Shown: positions 27,425 through 35,374 of the stretch, one piece after another
How the letters are laid out: each line of letters begins with the position of its first letter
Position numbering within the stretch: the first letter of the stretch is position 1
Origin: Bacillus weihaiensis
GTDB lineage: Bacteria > Bacillota > Bacilli > Bacillales > Bacillaceae
Length of the DNA stretch: 64,000 nucleotides
NCBI RefSeq assembly: GCF_001889165.1
Contig: NZ_CP016020.1
Span: 496,001 to 560,000, forward strand
Direction: 5' to 3'
Program-made: the position numbers and the translations under genes
The notes under the pieces: model-generated
Seen by the model: only the letters and a program-made list of their open reading frames with translations
What the model was told of the DNA's origin: nothing
Databases searched by the model: none

Positions 27425-28063
27425 ATGAATCATATTGACATTATTAAAGAAACGGGTGTAGCTGCTGTTATTCGAGGCGCAACGACTGACAATATTATCG
27501 CCATTGCGGAAGCGCTAAAAGCAGGAGGAGTAAAGGTACTTGAAATCACAGTTGAAACGCCAGGTGCTTGTGCCGCCATTGAAAAAGCATCATCGGAGCT
27601 GAATGATGTATTAGTTGGAGCAGGAACAGTACTTGACCCTGAAACAGCACGAACGGCGATTATGGCCGGAGCTAAATTCATTTTCTCACCTACTACAAAT
27701 CCGAAAACTATCGAAATGGCAAAAAGATATGGGGTAGCTAGTATACCTGGTGCGTTAACACCAACTGAAATTCTTACTGCTTTTGAAAACGGAGCGGATC
27801 TCATAAAAGTATTTCCAGCGAATGTATTCGGTCCAAGCTATATAAAAGACATTCATGGTCCACTTCCGCAGATTCCATTAATTACAACTGGTGGAATCTC
27901 AGTTGATAATGTTGGTGAATATATTAAAGCTGGGGCAGCAGGTGTTGGAGTGGGCAGTTCACTAGTAAATACGAAAAAAGAGTTAACACCTGAGTACTTG
28001 AATGAAATAACAGCAACAGCATCGACATTTATTGCTGCTGTTAAAGAAGCAAGAGGAAAATAA
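27425..28063 (+). CDS. kdgA: KDPG (2-keto-3-deoxy-6-phosphogluconate) aldolase
   Basis: Splits KDPG into pyruvate and glyceraldehyde-3-phosphate, finishing hexuronate/KDG breakdown. The 212-residue class I aldolase shows VLEITVETPGA with the catalytic Glu (about 43), FSPTTNP, and DLIKVFPANVFG with the Schiff-base Lys at about 128; GGISVDN binds phosphate. AGGGGAGG lies 6 bases before the ATG, and the gene is followed by a terminator, closing a two-gene operon with kdgK. Confidence 0.95.
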   Translation: MNHIDIIKETGVAAVIRGATTDNIIAIAEALKAGGVKVLEITVETPGACAAIEKASSELNDVLVGAGTVLDPETARTAIMAGAKFIFSPTTNPKTIEMAKRYGVASIPGALTPTEILTAFENGADLIKVFPANVFGPSYIKDIHGPLPQIPLITTGGISVDNVGEYIKAGAAGVGVGSSLVNTKKELTPEYLNEITATASTFIAAVKEARGK

Positions 28064-28073
28064 GAGATGTCAA

Positions 28074-28106
28074 AAGCAACCTATTCAACAAGGGTTGCTT
28101 TTTTTG
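28074..28106 (+). terminator. Terminator after kdgA
   Basis: AAGCAACC / GGTTGCTT form a perfect 8-bp stem followed by a run of T. The remaining sequence up to 28368 holds no recognisable feature. Confidence 0.85.
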
Positions 28107-28368
28107 AACTCATTACTTTTTTAAAGTGCATGGAAGAAAGTGTGTCTTGATAGGTAGGCTGGTGGTATTAATACATGAATTTTTCATTGTAAAAAACTAA
28201 ATAGATACTAAACTAGAAAAAGTAAAAAGGGAATTTACGCACTTTATACACAGCTTTTAACATATATTCGGATAAAATGAGTACGTCTAAATTTCATAGT
28301 TGAAATGATTCGAGAAGTTAAGTAGTATCACTATTATATATTATAAAAAATGACCGAGGAGATCTAAC

Positions 28369-28497
28369 ATGTTCTTTATCATTATCATCCTCTTAGTGTT
28401 TTTGTTTGACTTTACTAAGATTAGAAATCAAAATAAGACGTTAATTGAGCAAAATAACAAAATAATTTCTTTATTGGAAGAGATAAAAAACAAATAA
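28369..28497 (+). CDS. Small membrane-anchored protein, unknown (42 aa)
   Basis: An ATG with GAGGAG 6 bases upstream opens a 42-codon frame: a hydrophobic N-terminus FFIIIILLVFLF followed by a hydrophilic, probably coiled tail with EQNNKIISLLEEIKNK. This layout is typical of small Bacillus sporulation or membrane-microdomain peptides, but I do not recognise the family. The next small gene follows about 100 bp downstream. Confidence 0.55.
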   Translation: MFFIIIILLVFLFDFTKIRNQNKTLIEQNNKIISLLEEIKNK

Positions 28498-28597
28498 AGT
28501 CTCCTTGATGATCAATAATGTCGTGCAAATTGGCACCGAGGTTAGTGTAGATAATCTTACCACTACAGAGGAATATTCCCTAAAAGTAGGAGACAAA

Positions 28598-28750
28598 ATG
28601 AAAATCAAAAAAGAGAAAAAGCGTTCTCTACGTAACGTTTTAAAAAATATGTTTACTGAATTACGGGATTCTATTTTTTTTGAAATAGCTTGGAATATGT
28701 TACTTTATATCCCAAGGGTACTCATAAGAGGATTTAAGGATTTATTTTAG
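28598..28750 (+). CDS. Small basic amphipathic protein, unknown (50 aa)
   Basis: The best start is the ATG at 28598, which has TAGGAG at 6-7 bases; it gives a 50-residue protein with a basic N-terminus (KIKKEKKRSLRN) and an amphipathic/hydrophobic second half (FFEIAWNMLLYIPRVLIRGFKDLF). The frame stays open back to TTG 28505, and that extra segment (VVQIGTEVSVDNLTTTEEYSLKV) vaguely resembles the C-terminal domain of GreA, so a decayed fusion is possible. No function can be assigned. Confidence 0.45.
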   Translation: MKIKKEKKRSLRNVLKNMFTELRDSIFFEIAWNMLLYIPRVLIRGFKDLF

Positions 28751-28811
28751 TCTTTCACGTGCGGAGGATTTGTGATATGAGCGTAGCTAACCTCTTCTGA
28801 ATAATAAAATA

Positions 28812-28844
28812 CCCCAAAAGTTAGGTTTCTTTTACCTTTTGGGG
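28812..28844 (-). terminator. Terminator after cwlJ
   Basis: CCCCAAAAG and CTTTTGGGG form a 9-bp stem; on the minus strand it is followed by TATTTTATT. It may also stop rightward transcripts. Confidence 0.7.
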
Positions 28845-28860
28845 CATAGTATTTCTCCGA

Positions 28861-29298
28861 TTAGCTATAGGCACCCTCACATGTATTAGCAATTGGTTCA
28901 TAATAGCAATGCTGTTTATATTGTCCTGTGAATGGCTGATTGTACCAAGTAGGTGGACACTCAGCATAAGGATTGAAGTACCAAAGTGCAAATTTAGATG
29001 GGTGTTCTCTCCAGAAATCTAAGTTTTGTTTGGCTAATTTTTTTTCAACGCCTCTTGCTCGTTGGTAGAAAACATTTCCTTTTTGGACGGCTTCAAATGA
29101 GTAGTTTCCTCCCTGGACCTGGTAAATGACCTGCGATACAGTTCTTAAATCTTTAAAGTCTAGACAATTTGCCTTAAGGCGATTCACGATAACATTTCCA
29201 ACCATCAGCATTCCAAGCTTTCCTTCACCCTCGGCTTCTGCTCTCATCATTCTGGCCATCAACGAAACGTCACTATCCGTATATTTCACTCTTGGCAT
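28861..29298 (-). CDS. cwlJ: Cell wall hydrolase CwlJ (spore cortex germination)
   Basis: A 145-residue enzyme of the SleB/CwlJ hydrolase family that degrades spore cortex during germination. It has no signal peptide, like CwlJ and unlike SleB. RMMRAEAEGEGKLGMLMVGNVIVNR at about 16-40 holds the catalytic Glu; CLDFKDLRTVSQVIYQ, YSFEAVQKG and ALWYFNPYAECPPTW follow, matching the ~142-residue Bacillus CwlJ. The start ATG is behind AGAGGTGAT. No GerQ gene is adjacent in the window. Confidence 0.93.
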   Translation of the reverse strand: MPRVKYTDSDVSLMARMMRAEAEGEGKLGMLMVGNVIVNRLKANCLDFKDLRTVSQVIYQVQGGNYSFEAVQKGNVFYQRARGVEKKLAKQNLDFWREHPSKFALWYFNPYAECPPTWYNQPFTGQYKQHCYYEPIANTCEGAYS

Positions 29299-29327
29299 CT
29301 TTTTATCACCTCTTAAAAAATGTATGA

Positions 29328-29350
29328 AAAAAACCTACAAACATGTAGGC
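29328..29350 (-). terminator. Hairpin with T run upstream of cwlJ
   Basis: On the minus strand GCCTACATGTTTGTAGG is followed by seven T, about 30 bases before the cwlJ start. It stops transcripts coming from 29606 or acts as a leader attenuator. Confidence 0.5.
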
Positions 29351-29606
29351 TTTCTGTAAATTTATCTTTTCATCTGACGGTTTTCTTTCTTGAATACCTT
29401 GGTTTGAAAAAGAAAATCGAAGATCTTCACACTGAGACTCCTGGAACATCCCGAGTGGAAAGAGTAAACGCTTATCTCAAGGACTATTTTTTAGCTTAAC
29501 AATGTACGTTATCAAACCGGAAAGTGTCTTTGGTGAAAGTCCCTAAGGCTCTAAGTATTCAATTTATGAAATTCATTCATGTGGTAGCAAGGGTAAATTG
29601 TCCACA
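29351..29606. other. cwlJ-lrp intergenic sequence
   Basis: No gene. GAGACTCCTGGAACATCCCGAGTGG, written in two parts at 29428-29452, looks like a worn copy of a palindromic repeat family common between Bacillus genes; this is from memory and unverified. Confidence 0.3.
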
Positions 29607-30092
29607 TTAATTGGGATCCTCTCGAATGGGTAAGACAGTAGAATATTTAATTTCTCTTAAAGCTAAGCTTGTTTGAATTCGCGTGATTCCTAGTTTATTG
29701 AGTTTGCGAATAAATGCTTCTAATTCTCGCCGATCCTTGTTGATGACTTTAAGAAGATAATCATACTCGCCGGTAATGCATTGACATTCCAAGACTTCTG
29801 GTAAAGCCGATAGTTCTTTTTCTAATACCTGGAGCTTTTCTGTTTGGTGTATAGTTGTGCTAATAAAAATGAAGGACATTAAGTCAAAACCAAGAAGGTC
29901 TTGATTTAGAATAGCGACATGCTTATGAACATATCCCTCCTGTTCAAGGCGTTTGATGCGTGCATGTGTAGCAGGTGGAGACAAATTCACCCTTTTTGCT
30001 ATGTCAGAGTTACTAATTTGATTGCCTTTTTGTAAAATATCCAAAATTTGAAGATCTACCTCATCGAGTATTTTGCTGCTTTGAGCGTTCAC
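29607..30092 (-). CDS. Lrp/AsnC family regulator
   Basis: A 161-residue regulator: helix-turn-helix (DLQILDILQKGNQISNSDIAKRVNLSPPATHARIKRLEQEGYV, residues about 9-52) and a RAM ligand-binding domain with CQCITGEYDYLLKV. Such proteins respond to amino acids. The gene is divergent from an EamA-type exporter, which is a common arrangement for amino-acid export control. Confidence 0.92.
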   Translation of the reverse strand: MNAQSSKILDEVDLQILDILQKGNQISNSDIAKRVNLSPPATHARIKRLEQEGYVHKHVAILNQDLLGFDLMSFIFISTTIHQTEKLQVLEKELSALPEVLECQCITGEYDYLLKVINKDRRELEAFIRKLNKLGITRIQTSLALREIKYSTVLPIREDPN

Positions 30093-30299
30093 ATACTCAC
30101 TCCCTTACAATTCTTCTGTCCGTTCTCTTTAATCTATAGTTTAACGAAATTTTTAAAACTAAAATAGAGATTTTATTTATTTTATTTTGAATTTTTCCAA
30201 GAATGCGAAAGTTTATATTGTTAATTATGTGAAAGTGTTAAAATTATTTTTATCGACGATGATAGTTCGGATATCGTATTTAACAAAGGGGAGAGAAAG

Positions 30300-31214
30300 T
30301 TGACCTACAAATATTATGGTTTATTACTGTTAACCTGCTTATGCTGGGCAGGGAATTTTGTCGTGAGTAAGACGCTTGTTGAGCATGCCTCACCACTAAC
30401 TTTAACCACGCTAAGATGGCTCATAGCTGCTGTATGTTTAGTTCCAATTGTTTGGTGGAAAGAAAAAAAGCTAGTACCTCCACGAAATGCGATTCTGCCT
30501 CTTTTTTTAATGGGCAGTACGGGTGTGGTTTTATTTAACCTCTTTCAGTTTTATGCTTTAGAACGAACAACAGCTACAAATGTAGGGTTAATTTCAACCT
30601 TAAATACAATCACCATTGCAGTCTGTTCTTTTTTCTTTTTAAAAGAGAAACTGAATCCACTACAAATGGTTGCAATGTTCTTTTCACTTTTTGGTGTGTT
30701 CCTTGTGCTTACAAAAGGAAGGCTCACAGACATTCTATTCTTTGACTTTAATACTGGAGATATGTGGATGGTGGCAGCTGTATGTATTTGGGGAATCTAT
30801 ACAATATGTAGCAAATGGGCCATGACTATGACATCAGGCTTAATGGCCATTTTGTATGCGTCGATCTTTGGATTGATGATTCTCCTCCCTTTAAATCTAT
30901 CAAACTTTACAGTGACGAATGTTACACCTGCTTTTATAGGATCTCTCCTTTACACTGGCGTAATTTCAACCGTACTCTGTATGCTACTTTGGACGATTTG
31001 TGTTCAAAAATTAGGGGCGACTACATCAGGTGTGTTTCTAAATTTTAATCCTATCTTCACCGCAATCATGGCGTATATTCTTTTAGGTGAACAGATGACA
31101 TGGGTTCAAATTATAGGGAGTATGATTGTCATAGCAGGGTGCTTTCTATTTACTTATTTTAAAGGGAGGGTCCTTACAAAACGAAAAATGGCACCTCCTT
31201 TACATGCTGGATAA
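30300..31214 (+). CDS. EamA/DMT family transporter
   Basis: A 304-residue drug/metabolite transporter with ten predicted helices in two EamA halves. The N-terminal LLLLTCLCWAGNFVVSKTLVEHASPLTLTTLRW is diagnostic, and the second half begins near WMVAAVCIWGIYTICSKWAM. The TTG start follows GGGGAGAG. The divergent Lrp regulator suggests export of an amino acid or related metabolite, but the substrate is not readable from sequence. Confidence 0.9.
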   Translation: MTYKYYGLLLLTCLCWAGNFVVSKTLVEHASPLTLTTLRWLIAAVCLVPIVWWKEKKLVPPRNAILPLFLMGSTGVVLFNLFQFYALERTTATNVGLISTLNTITIAVCSFFFLKEKLNPLQMVAMFFSLFGVFLVLTKGRLTDILFFDFNTGDMWMVAAVCIWGIYTICSKWAMTMTSGLMAILYASIFGLMILLPLNLSNFTVTNVTPAFIGSLLYTGVISTVLCMLLWTICVQKLGATTSGVFLNFNPIFTAIMAYILLGEQMTWVQIIGSMIVIAGCFLFTYFKGRVLTKRKMAPPLHAG

Positions 31215-31272
31215 TAAAGGTTTTTCTCATATCATAGATAAGAAAAATCTAAATTGATGAGAGAGGTGGATC

Positions 31273-31818
31273 ATGGTATATATAGAAACAGAGAGGGTAA
31301 GGCTCCGCGGTTGGAAAAAAGAGGACCTTGAACCCTTTGGTCAATTAAATGCAGATCAAGAGGTAATGAGATATTTCCCTTCTACGTTATCTCAACAAGA
31401 GACAAAGGCATTTCAACGGGTGATCCAAAAGGAATTTGATGAATATGGATATGGTTTATATGCTGTTGAGGAAAAGGACTCACAAGCATTTATTGGGTTT
31501 ATAGGATTTCACCGTGCAACCTTTGAAGCAGATTTTACCCCTTGTATAGAAATTGGCTGGCGCTTAAAGAAAGAGGTGTGGGGAAAAGGCTATGCAACAG
31601 AGGGAGCGAGGGCGTGTTTAAAATTCGGCTTTGATGAACTAGGGTTTCAAGATGTGTATAGTTTTACAGCTGAACGGAATGAGCCATCTAAGAGGGTTAT
31701 GAATAAGCTTGGCATGAGCTTTGTTAAGAGGTTTAATCATCCTCGAATGGAGAAAATCCATCCACTTAGTGAGCATGTTTTGTATCAACTATCATCTAAG
31801 AAATTCAAAGATGAATAA
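31273..31818 (+). CDS. RimJ/RimL-type GNAT acetyltransferase
   Basis: A 181-residue acetyltransferase with the RimJ/RimL pattern: ETERVRLRGWKKEDLEPF at the start, then IEIGWRLKKEVWGKGYATEGARACLKFGF (about 96-124), where WGKGYA is the acetyl-CoA loop, and SFTAERNEPSKRVMNKLGM. Targets are usually N-terminal amino groups or small molecules. AGAGAGGTGG precedes the ATG. Confidence 0.92.
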   Translation: MVYIETERVRLRGWKKEDLEPFGQLNADQEVMRYFPSTLSQQETKAFQRVIQKEFDEYGYGLYAVEEKDSQAFIGFIGFHRATFEADFTPCIEIGWRLKKEVWGKGYATEGARACLKFGFDELGFQDVYSFTAERNEPSKRVMNKLGMSFVKRFNHPRMEKIHPLSEHVLYQLSSKKFKDE

Positions 31819-31853
31819 GTCGCATGGTTCTTTTAACTCCATGCGACTTTTTT
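31818..31853 (+). terminator. Terminator after the acetyltransferase gene
   Basis: AGTCGCATGG and CCATGCGACT are a perfect 10-bp stem, followed by six T. The stem begins at the last base of the stop codon. Confidence 0.9.
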
Positions 31854-31856
31854 CAA

Positions 31857-32780
31857 TTATTTACTTTCTTCTACTACTTCTTTAATAACATTTGCTAATA
31901 GTTCAACAGAACGTGATTCTTCTTCTAGTGTATTTTCAACACCACCGAGATTTATAAGGAGTGTGTTTTCAAATACGTCTTGATTGTACGTATTTTCCGT
32001 TTCATTTCCTTCTTTTATCCATACGCCAGTTGATACTGTAGGATAGTGCTTTTCTAGCTTTTGATGGAGCAGCTCTGCTATTTTCCTATTTTCCTTATAA
32101 TTTTTACTAAGTTTAGATACAACAAAAGTAATCTTGGCTGTATCTTTCCCGTTTACTTTAGTCGTTGTCATACTTCGTTTTTGCGCGCTTCTATGAAGAT
32201 CAATCATGAGCTTAATCTCTTTATGTTGTTGAAGCGCCTCTTCCATAATGTTCCTTGAGATTGTATAAGAGTGGGAATAGCTTAATTCTTTTTCTTTAAG
32301 AATTTGTTGGATGTTTGTTGTATCCTGTAAAGCAGGAATATTTCTTCTTTCTAACGCTTTAACTAGTTGAAGACCAACTAATGTAATATTCTTTTCCTCA
32401 TGTATAGCTTGGGCTGGATCTTGAATATTTAATAAGGGTGTAAAGGATTCTGTATTGTGAGTATGGTAAATAAAAATTTCAATAGGAGTATTTTGGTTAG
32501 AATTCATTAAACTACTTTGGTTTGTTTGGAGTGTGGTATTCATTTCTTTCGCACTTTTTGTCAAATACTGGAATCCACCAAAAAAAGCAATCCAAGAAAA
32601 GAGTAAGAGTGATGAGAGCGTGCCGACCAAATAAAAGCTGTATTTTTTTGTTTGCTTCTTTCTTGAATATTTTTCTGCTTCTTTATTAAGCTTTCTCCTT
32701 GTTTGTTGGACAAATTCATAACTAGGTGTTAGTTCATCGGAGTTTTTAATATTGTTAAATAGCTCATCTTCAATTCGCAC
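31857..32780 (-). CDS. Membrane-bound SpoIIP-domain protein, probable anti-sigma/sensor partner
   Basis: From the GTG at 32780 (GAGGAGG 9 bases upstream; the GTG at 32798 lies inside that site) this is 307 residues. Residues 1-45 are cytosolic and charged (SYEFVQQTRRKLNKEAEKYSR), 48-70 form one transmembrane helix, and 100-305 are a SpoIIP-type amidase/endopeptidase domain outside. The SpoIIP catalytic residues have counterparts: His106/His108 in YHTHNTESF, His196 in DLHRSA and Glu282 in GGVENTLEE. The start overlaps the ECF sigma stop by 11 bases, so the two are coupled. The layout (cytosolic stub, helix, outer domain) suits an anti-sigma factor; no zinc anti-sigma motif is visible. True SpoIIP is a longer sporulation protein in another context. 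Confidence 0.75.
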   Translation of the reverse strand: MRIEDELFNNIKNSDELTPSYEFVQQTRRKLNKEAEKYSRKKQTKKYSFYLVGTLSSLLLFSWIAFFGGFQYLTKSAKEMNTTLQTNQSSLMNSNQNTPIEIFIYHTHNTESFTPLLNIQDPAQAIHEEKNITLVGLQLVKALERRNIPALQDTTNIQQILKEKELSYSHSYTISRNIMEEALQQHKEIKLMIDLHRSAQKRSMTTTKVNGKDTAKITFVVSKLSKNYKENRKIAELLHQKLEKHYPTVSTGVWIKEGNETENTYNQDVFENTLLINLGGVENTLEEESRSVELLANVIKEVVEESK

Positions 32781-33309
32781 CAGTAAATACCTCCTCACCT
32801 TGAATATGTAGTTTTCGCTTTAACTGCTGTATGGCTCTATAGTAGTCAATCTTCACTTTTCCTTCTTTACATCCAAGTATTTCTGCAGTTTCCTTAATGG
32901 TTAATTCATTAATACCACGTAAAATAACCACAGCTCTATAGCTTGGTTTTAAGTGTAGAATTGCTGTATAAAGCAGCTTTTTTTCTTCATTTTCCTGTAC
33001 TTGTTCTTCAGGTAGCTTCTTGGACGAAGGTAATTGTTTAAAAAAGCTATCTTTAAAGATCGAGAGAAATTTCCTTCTTCTTAGCTGATCAATCGCTATA
33101 TGCTTAGCTATTGACAAGATCCAGGTTTTTAAATGACATTCATTATTAAACGTGGAGTAACATTTTAGAACTCGAATGAAAACCTCTTGAGTTAAATCCT
33201 CCGCATCGTCCTTGTGCCCTGTAAAACAAATAAGAAATCTATAAACATCTAAATAATACTGCTCATAGATGTCTTCAATCCATACTTCCATCGCCGAAGA
33301 CTTGGTCAA
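32770..33309 (-). CDS. ECF-type RNA polymerase sigma factor (SigX-like)
   Basis: A 179-residue sigma-70 factor with region 2 (YLDVYRFLICFTGHKDDAEDLTQEVFIRVLKCY and KTWILSIAKHIAIDQLRRRK) and region 4 (LKPSYRAVVILRGINELTIKETAEILGCKEGKVKIDYYRAIQQLK). The TTG start at 33309 is preferred because AGGGGGG lies 6 bases upstream; the ATG at 33336 has no such site. An ECF-like promoter precedes it, implying autoregulation. The downstream SpoIIP-domain protein is its probable regulator. Confidence 0.9.
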   Translation of the reverse strand: MTKSSAMEVWIEDIYEQYYLDVYRFLICFTGHKDDAEDLTQEVFIRVLKCYSTFNNECHLKTWILSIAKHIAIDQLRRRKFLSIFKDSFFKQLPSSKKLPEEQVQENEEKKLLYTAILHLKPSYRAVVILRGINELTIKETAEILGCKEGKVKIDYYRAIQQLKRKLHIQGEEVFTGAN

Positions 33310-33342
33310 TCGTATCCCCCCTATTTGTTTGTTCATCTATTA

Positions 33343-33369
33343 ATCGCTTGAAAAGAAAAAAAGTTACAG
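33343..33369 (-). promoter_or_regulatory. Putative ECF promoter of the sigma operon
   Basis: On the minus strand TGTAAC, a 17-base spacer and CGAT match the Bacillus SigX-type promoter pattern (TGTAAC-N17-CGAC) except for the last base, about 35 bases before the start codon. Confidence 0.55.
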
Positions 33370-33606
33370 GTTTTTAAAATCTTTTTACATCATCAGTAAA
33401 TATATAGAGATAATTCTCTAAATGACAATTAATTACCTTTAGAAAATGTTTCTTTCGTTCTAGAAGAAAAAAGAGGTTTGATAGTCATTTAGTAGAATAT
33501 GCTATTGTAGGAAAAAATTAAAGGTAAGGAGGGAGAGAAAATTGTAAACATCCAACAACAGACAAGGCAAAAGATAAAAATATTTTTATCGAAGGAGGAT
33601 GTGTAA

Positions 33607-33984
33607 ATGATTAACAGATTAGGACAGGTTATGTTGTACGTAAATGATCAAGACCAGTCAAAGGAGTTTTGGACAAAGGTTATTGGCTTTCAGGTAATCT
33701 CAGAGGTCAAGAACGAACAAGGAATGAGTTGGATTGAAATGGCCCCAACAAACGAGTCGGAAACAAGTATAATCCTGCATGATAAAGAGACTGTGGCTAA
33801 AATGAGTCCCGACCTACATTTAGGTACACCTTCACTAATGTTTTTTACCGAAAACCTTGAAGCGTTACACAATAAATTGTCTCAAAGTCACATAACGGTA
33901 GGAGAGATTGTGACAATGCCGACAGGAAAAGTGTTTAACTTTGCTGACTATGAAGGAAACTATTTTGCTGTTATGGAGAAATAA
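33607..33984 (+). CDS. VOC (glyoxalase/bleomycin-resistance fold) protein
   Basis: A 125-residue single-domain vicinal-oxygen-chelate protein: LGQVMLYVNDQDQSKEFWTKVIGFQVISEV, then FFTENLEALHNKLSQ and FNFADYEGNYFAVMEK with the late metal-binding Glu position. These bind divalent metal and act as lyases, dioxygenases or antibiotic-binding proteins; substrate unknown. GAAGGAGGATGTGTAA precedes the ATG. A second strong AAGGAGGG lies 75 bases upstream, before a short frame starting at a non-standard codon. Confidence 0.85.
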   Translation: MINRLGQVMLYVNDQDQSKEFWTKVIGFQVISEVKNEQGMSWIEMAPTNESETSIILHDKETVAKMSPDLHLGTPSLMFFTENLEALHNKLSQSHITVGEIVTMPTGKVFNFADYEGNYFAVMEK

Positions 33985-33988
33985 AAGG

Positions 33989-34034
33989 GAGATAAACACA
34001 TTCAATAAGTGAGTGTGTTTATCTCTCTTTTATT
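33989..34034 (+). terminator. Terminator after the VOC gene
   Basis: A 16-bp stem with one wobble (GAGATAAACACATTCA / TGAGTGTGTTTATCTC) and a TCTTTTATT tail. The following bases to 34330 contain no supported gene. Confidence 0.85.
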
Positions 34035-34330
34035 GTGTTCATAGTCTAGTTAGTACTTCTGTTAAACATAGTTGTTGATACCCGTTACAAGTAGAAAGAC
34101 ATTTTCTTAACACATGGATGCTACACGGAATACTTAGCTAAGCAAGCAAGAAAAGAGATACATTTCTCTATAAAGAGAAAAAACAAATACTATGTTAGGA
34201 AAAAAGTTAATCCTTAGAAATGGATTTTACGAAATAAAATGAATTAGGCATTTTTTCCCCACTGTATTTTTCCCTCTGGTAAACTAAAGATAGAACATAT
34301 TAAGATGTATTCTAATGGGGGGCTTGTGGC

Positions 34331-35362
34331 ATGTATAGTTTTAAAAATGATTATAGTGAAGGTGCACATCCGAGTATTTTACAAGCATTAATGGAAACAA
34401 ACCTGGTCCAAGAAGATGGCTACGGTGGCGATCAGTTTACCAAATCAGCAATAGAATTGATCAAAAAACAGCTTGGTAGTGATAAGGCTGATGTCCATTT
34501 GCTTGCAGGTGGAACGCAAACGAATCTGATATCGATTTCAGCTTTTTTACGACCTCATGAAGCAGCTATTGCAGCAAGTACAGGGCATATTTTCACTCAT
34601 GAGACTGGAGCAATTGAAGCAACAGGTCACAAAATTATTTCCGTTGAGACGAAAGCGGGGAAACTCACTCCAGCTGATGTTGAGAAGGTGTTGCAGGATC
34701 ACCCAGACGAACATATGGTAAAGCCAAGGCTCGTTTACATATCTAATTCAACTGAAATTGGGACAATATACAAGAAGCAGGAATTAACAGATCTCCATCA
34801 CTGTTGTAAAAAACATCATCTCCTTTTATTCATGGATGGGGCCCGACTTGGTTCAGCGCTTTGCTCTTCACAAAACGATTTAGAGCTAAAAGAGATTGCG
34901 AGTCTCGTCGATGCTTTTTATATTGGAGGGACAAAAAATGGTGCACTTTTAGGAGAAGCGCTTGTCCTTTGTGACGATGTGTTGAAGGAGGATTTTCGCT
35001 ACCATATGAAACAAAAGGGTGCTTTACTTGCGAAGGGTAGATTACTTGGCATTCAGTTTCAGGTGCTTTTTCAAAATCAACTGTACTGGGAATTAGCTAC
35101 ACATGCTAATCAGATGGCGGACTTACTTAGAAGGGAGTTGCAGGAGGCAGGCTATTCATTTTTAGCAGATTCACCAACCAATCAAATTTTCCCCATCCTG
35201 TCAAATGAGTTGATTGAACAGCTAGAAAGAAAATATGGCTTTCATATATGGGAAAAGGTAGATGATCATAACACAGCTATTCGTCTTGTCACTTCTTGGG
35301 CTACAAAGGAAGAGGAAGTTTTGGCTTTTATTGAGGATATAAAAAGAAAATCGATTATATAG
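34331..35362 (+). CDS. Low-specificity L-threonine aldolase family
   Basis: A 343-residue PLP enzyme of the threonine-aldolase/beta-eliminating lyase family, splitting L-threonine or allo-threonine to glycine and acetaldehyde. Motifs: FKNDYSEGAHPSIL at the start, DGYGGDQF, HIFTHETGAIEATGHK, LLFMDGARLGSAL with the PLP-nitrogen Asp, and FYIGGTKNGALLGE with the Schiff-base Lys at about 204. GGGGGG lies upstream of the ATG. The HAD phosphatase gene starts 12 bp after the stop, so they form one operon. Confidence 0.92.
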   Translation: MYSFKNDYSEGAHPSILQALMETNLVQEDGYGGDQFTKSAIELIKKQLGSDKADVHLLAGGTQTNLISISAFLRPHEAAIAASTGHIFTHETGAIEATGHKIISVETKAGKLTPADVEKVLQDHPDEHMVKPRLVYISNSTEIGTIYKKQELTDLHHCCKKHHLLLFMDGARLGSALCSSQNDLELKEIASLVDAFYIGGTKNGALLGEALVLCDDVLKEDFRYHMKQKGALLAKGRLLGIQFQVLFQNQLYWELATHANQMADLLRRELQEAGYSFLADSPTNQIFPILSNELIEQLERKYGFHIWEKVDDHNTAIRLVTSWATKEEEVLAFIEDIKRKSII

Positions 35363-35374
35363 GAGGAGCGGTTC

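Noticed and set aside
28505-28597. Longer 81-residue form of the small protein starting at TTG 28505
   Set aside because: It has a poor ribosome binding site, while the internal ATG at 28598 has TAGGAG at a good distance.
33526-33606. Leader peptide upstream of the VOC gene
   Set aside because: A strong AAGGAGGG is followed by ATTGTAAAC; the in-frame TTG is followed directly by a stop and the other frame needs a start at ATT or GTA, so translation is doubtful.
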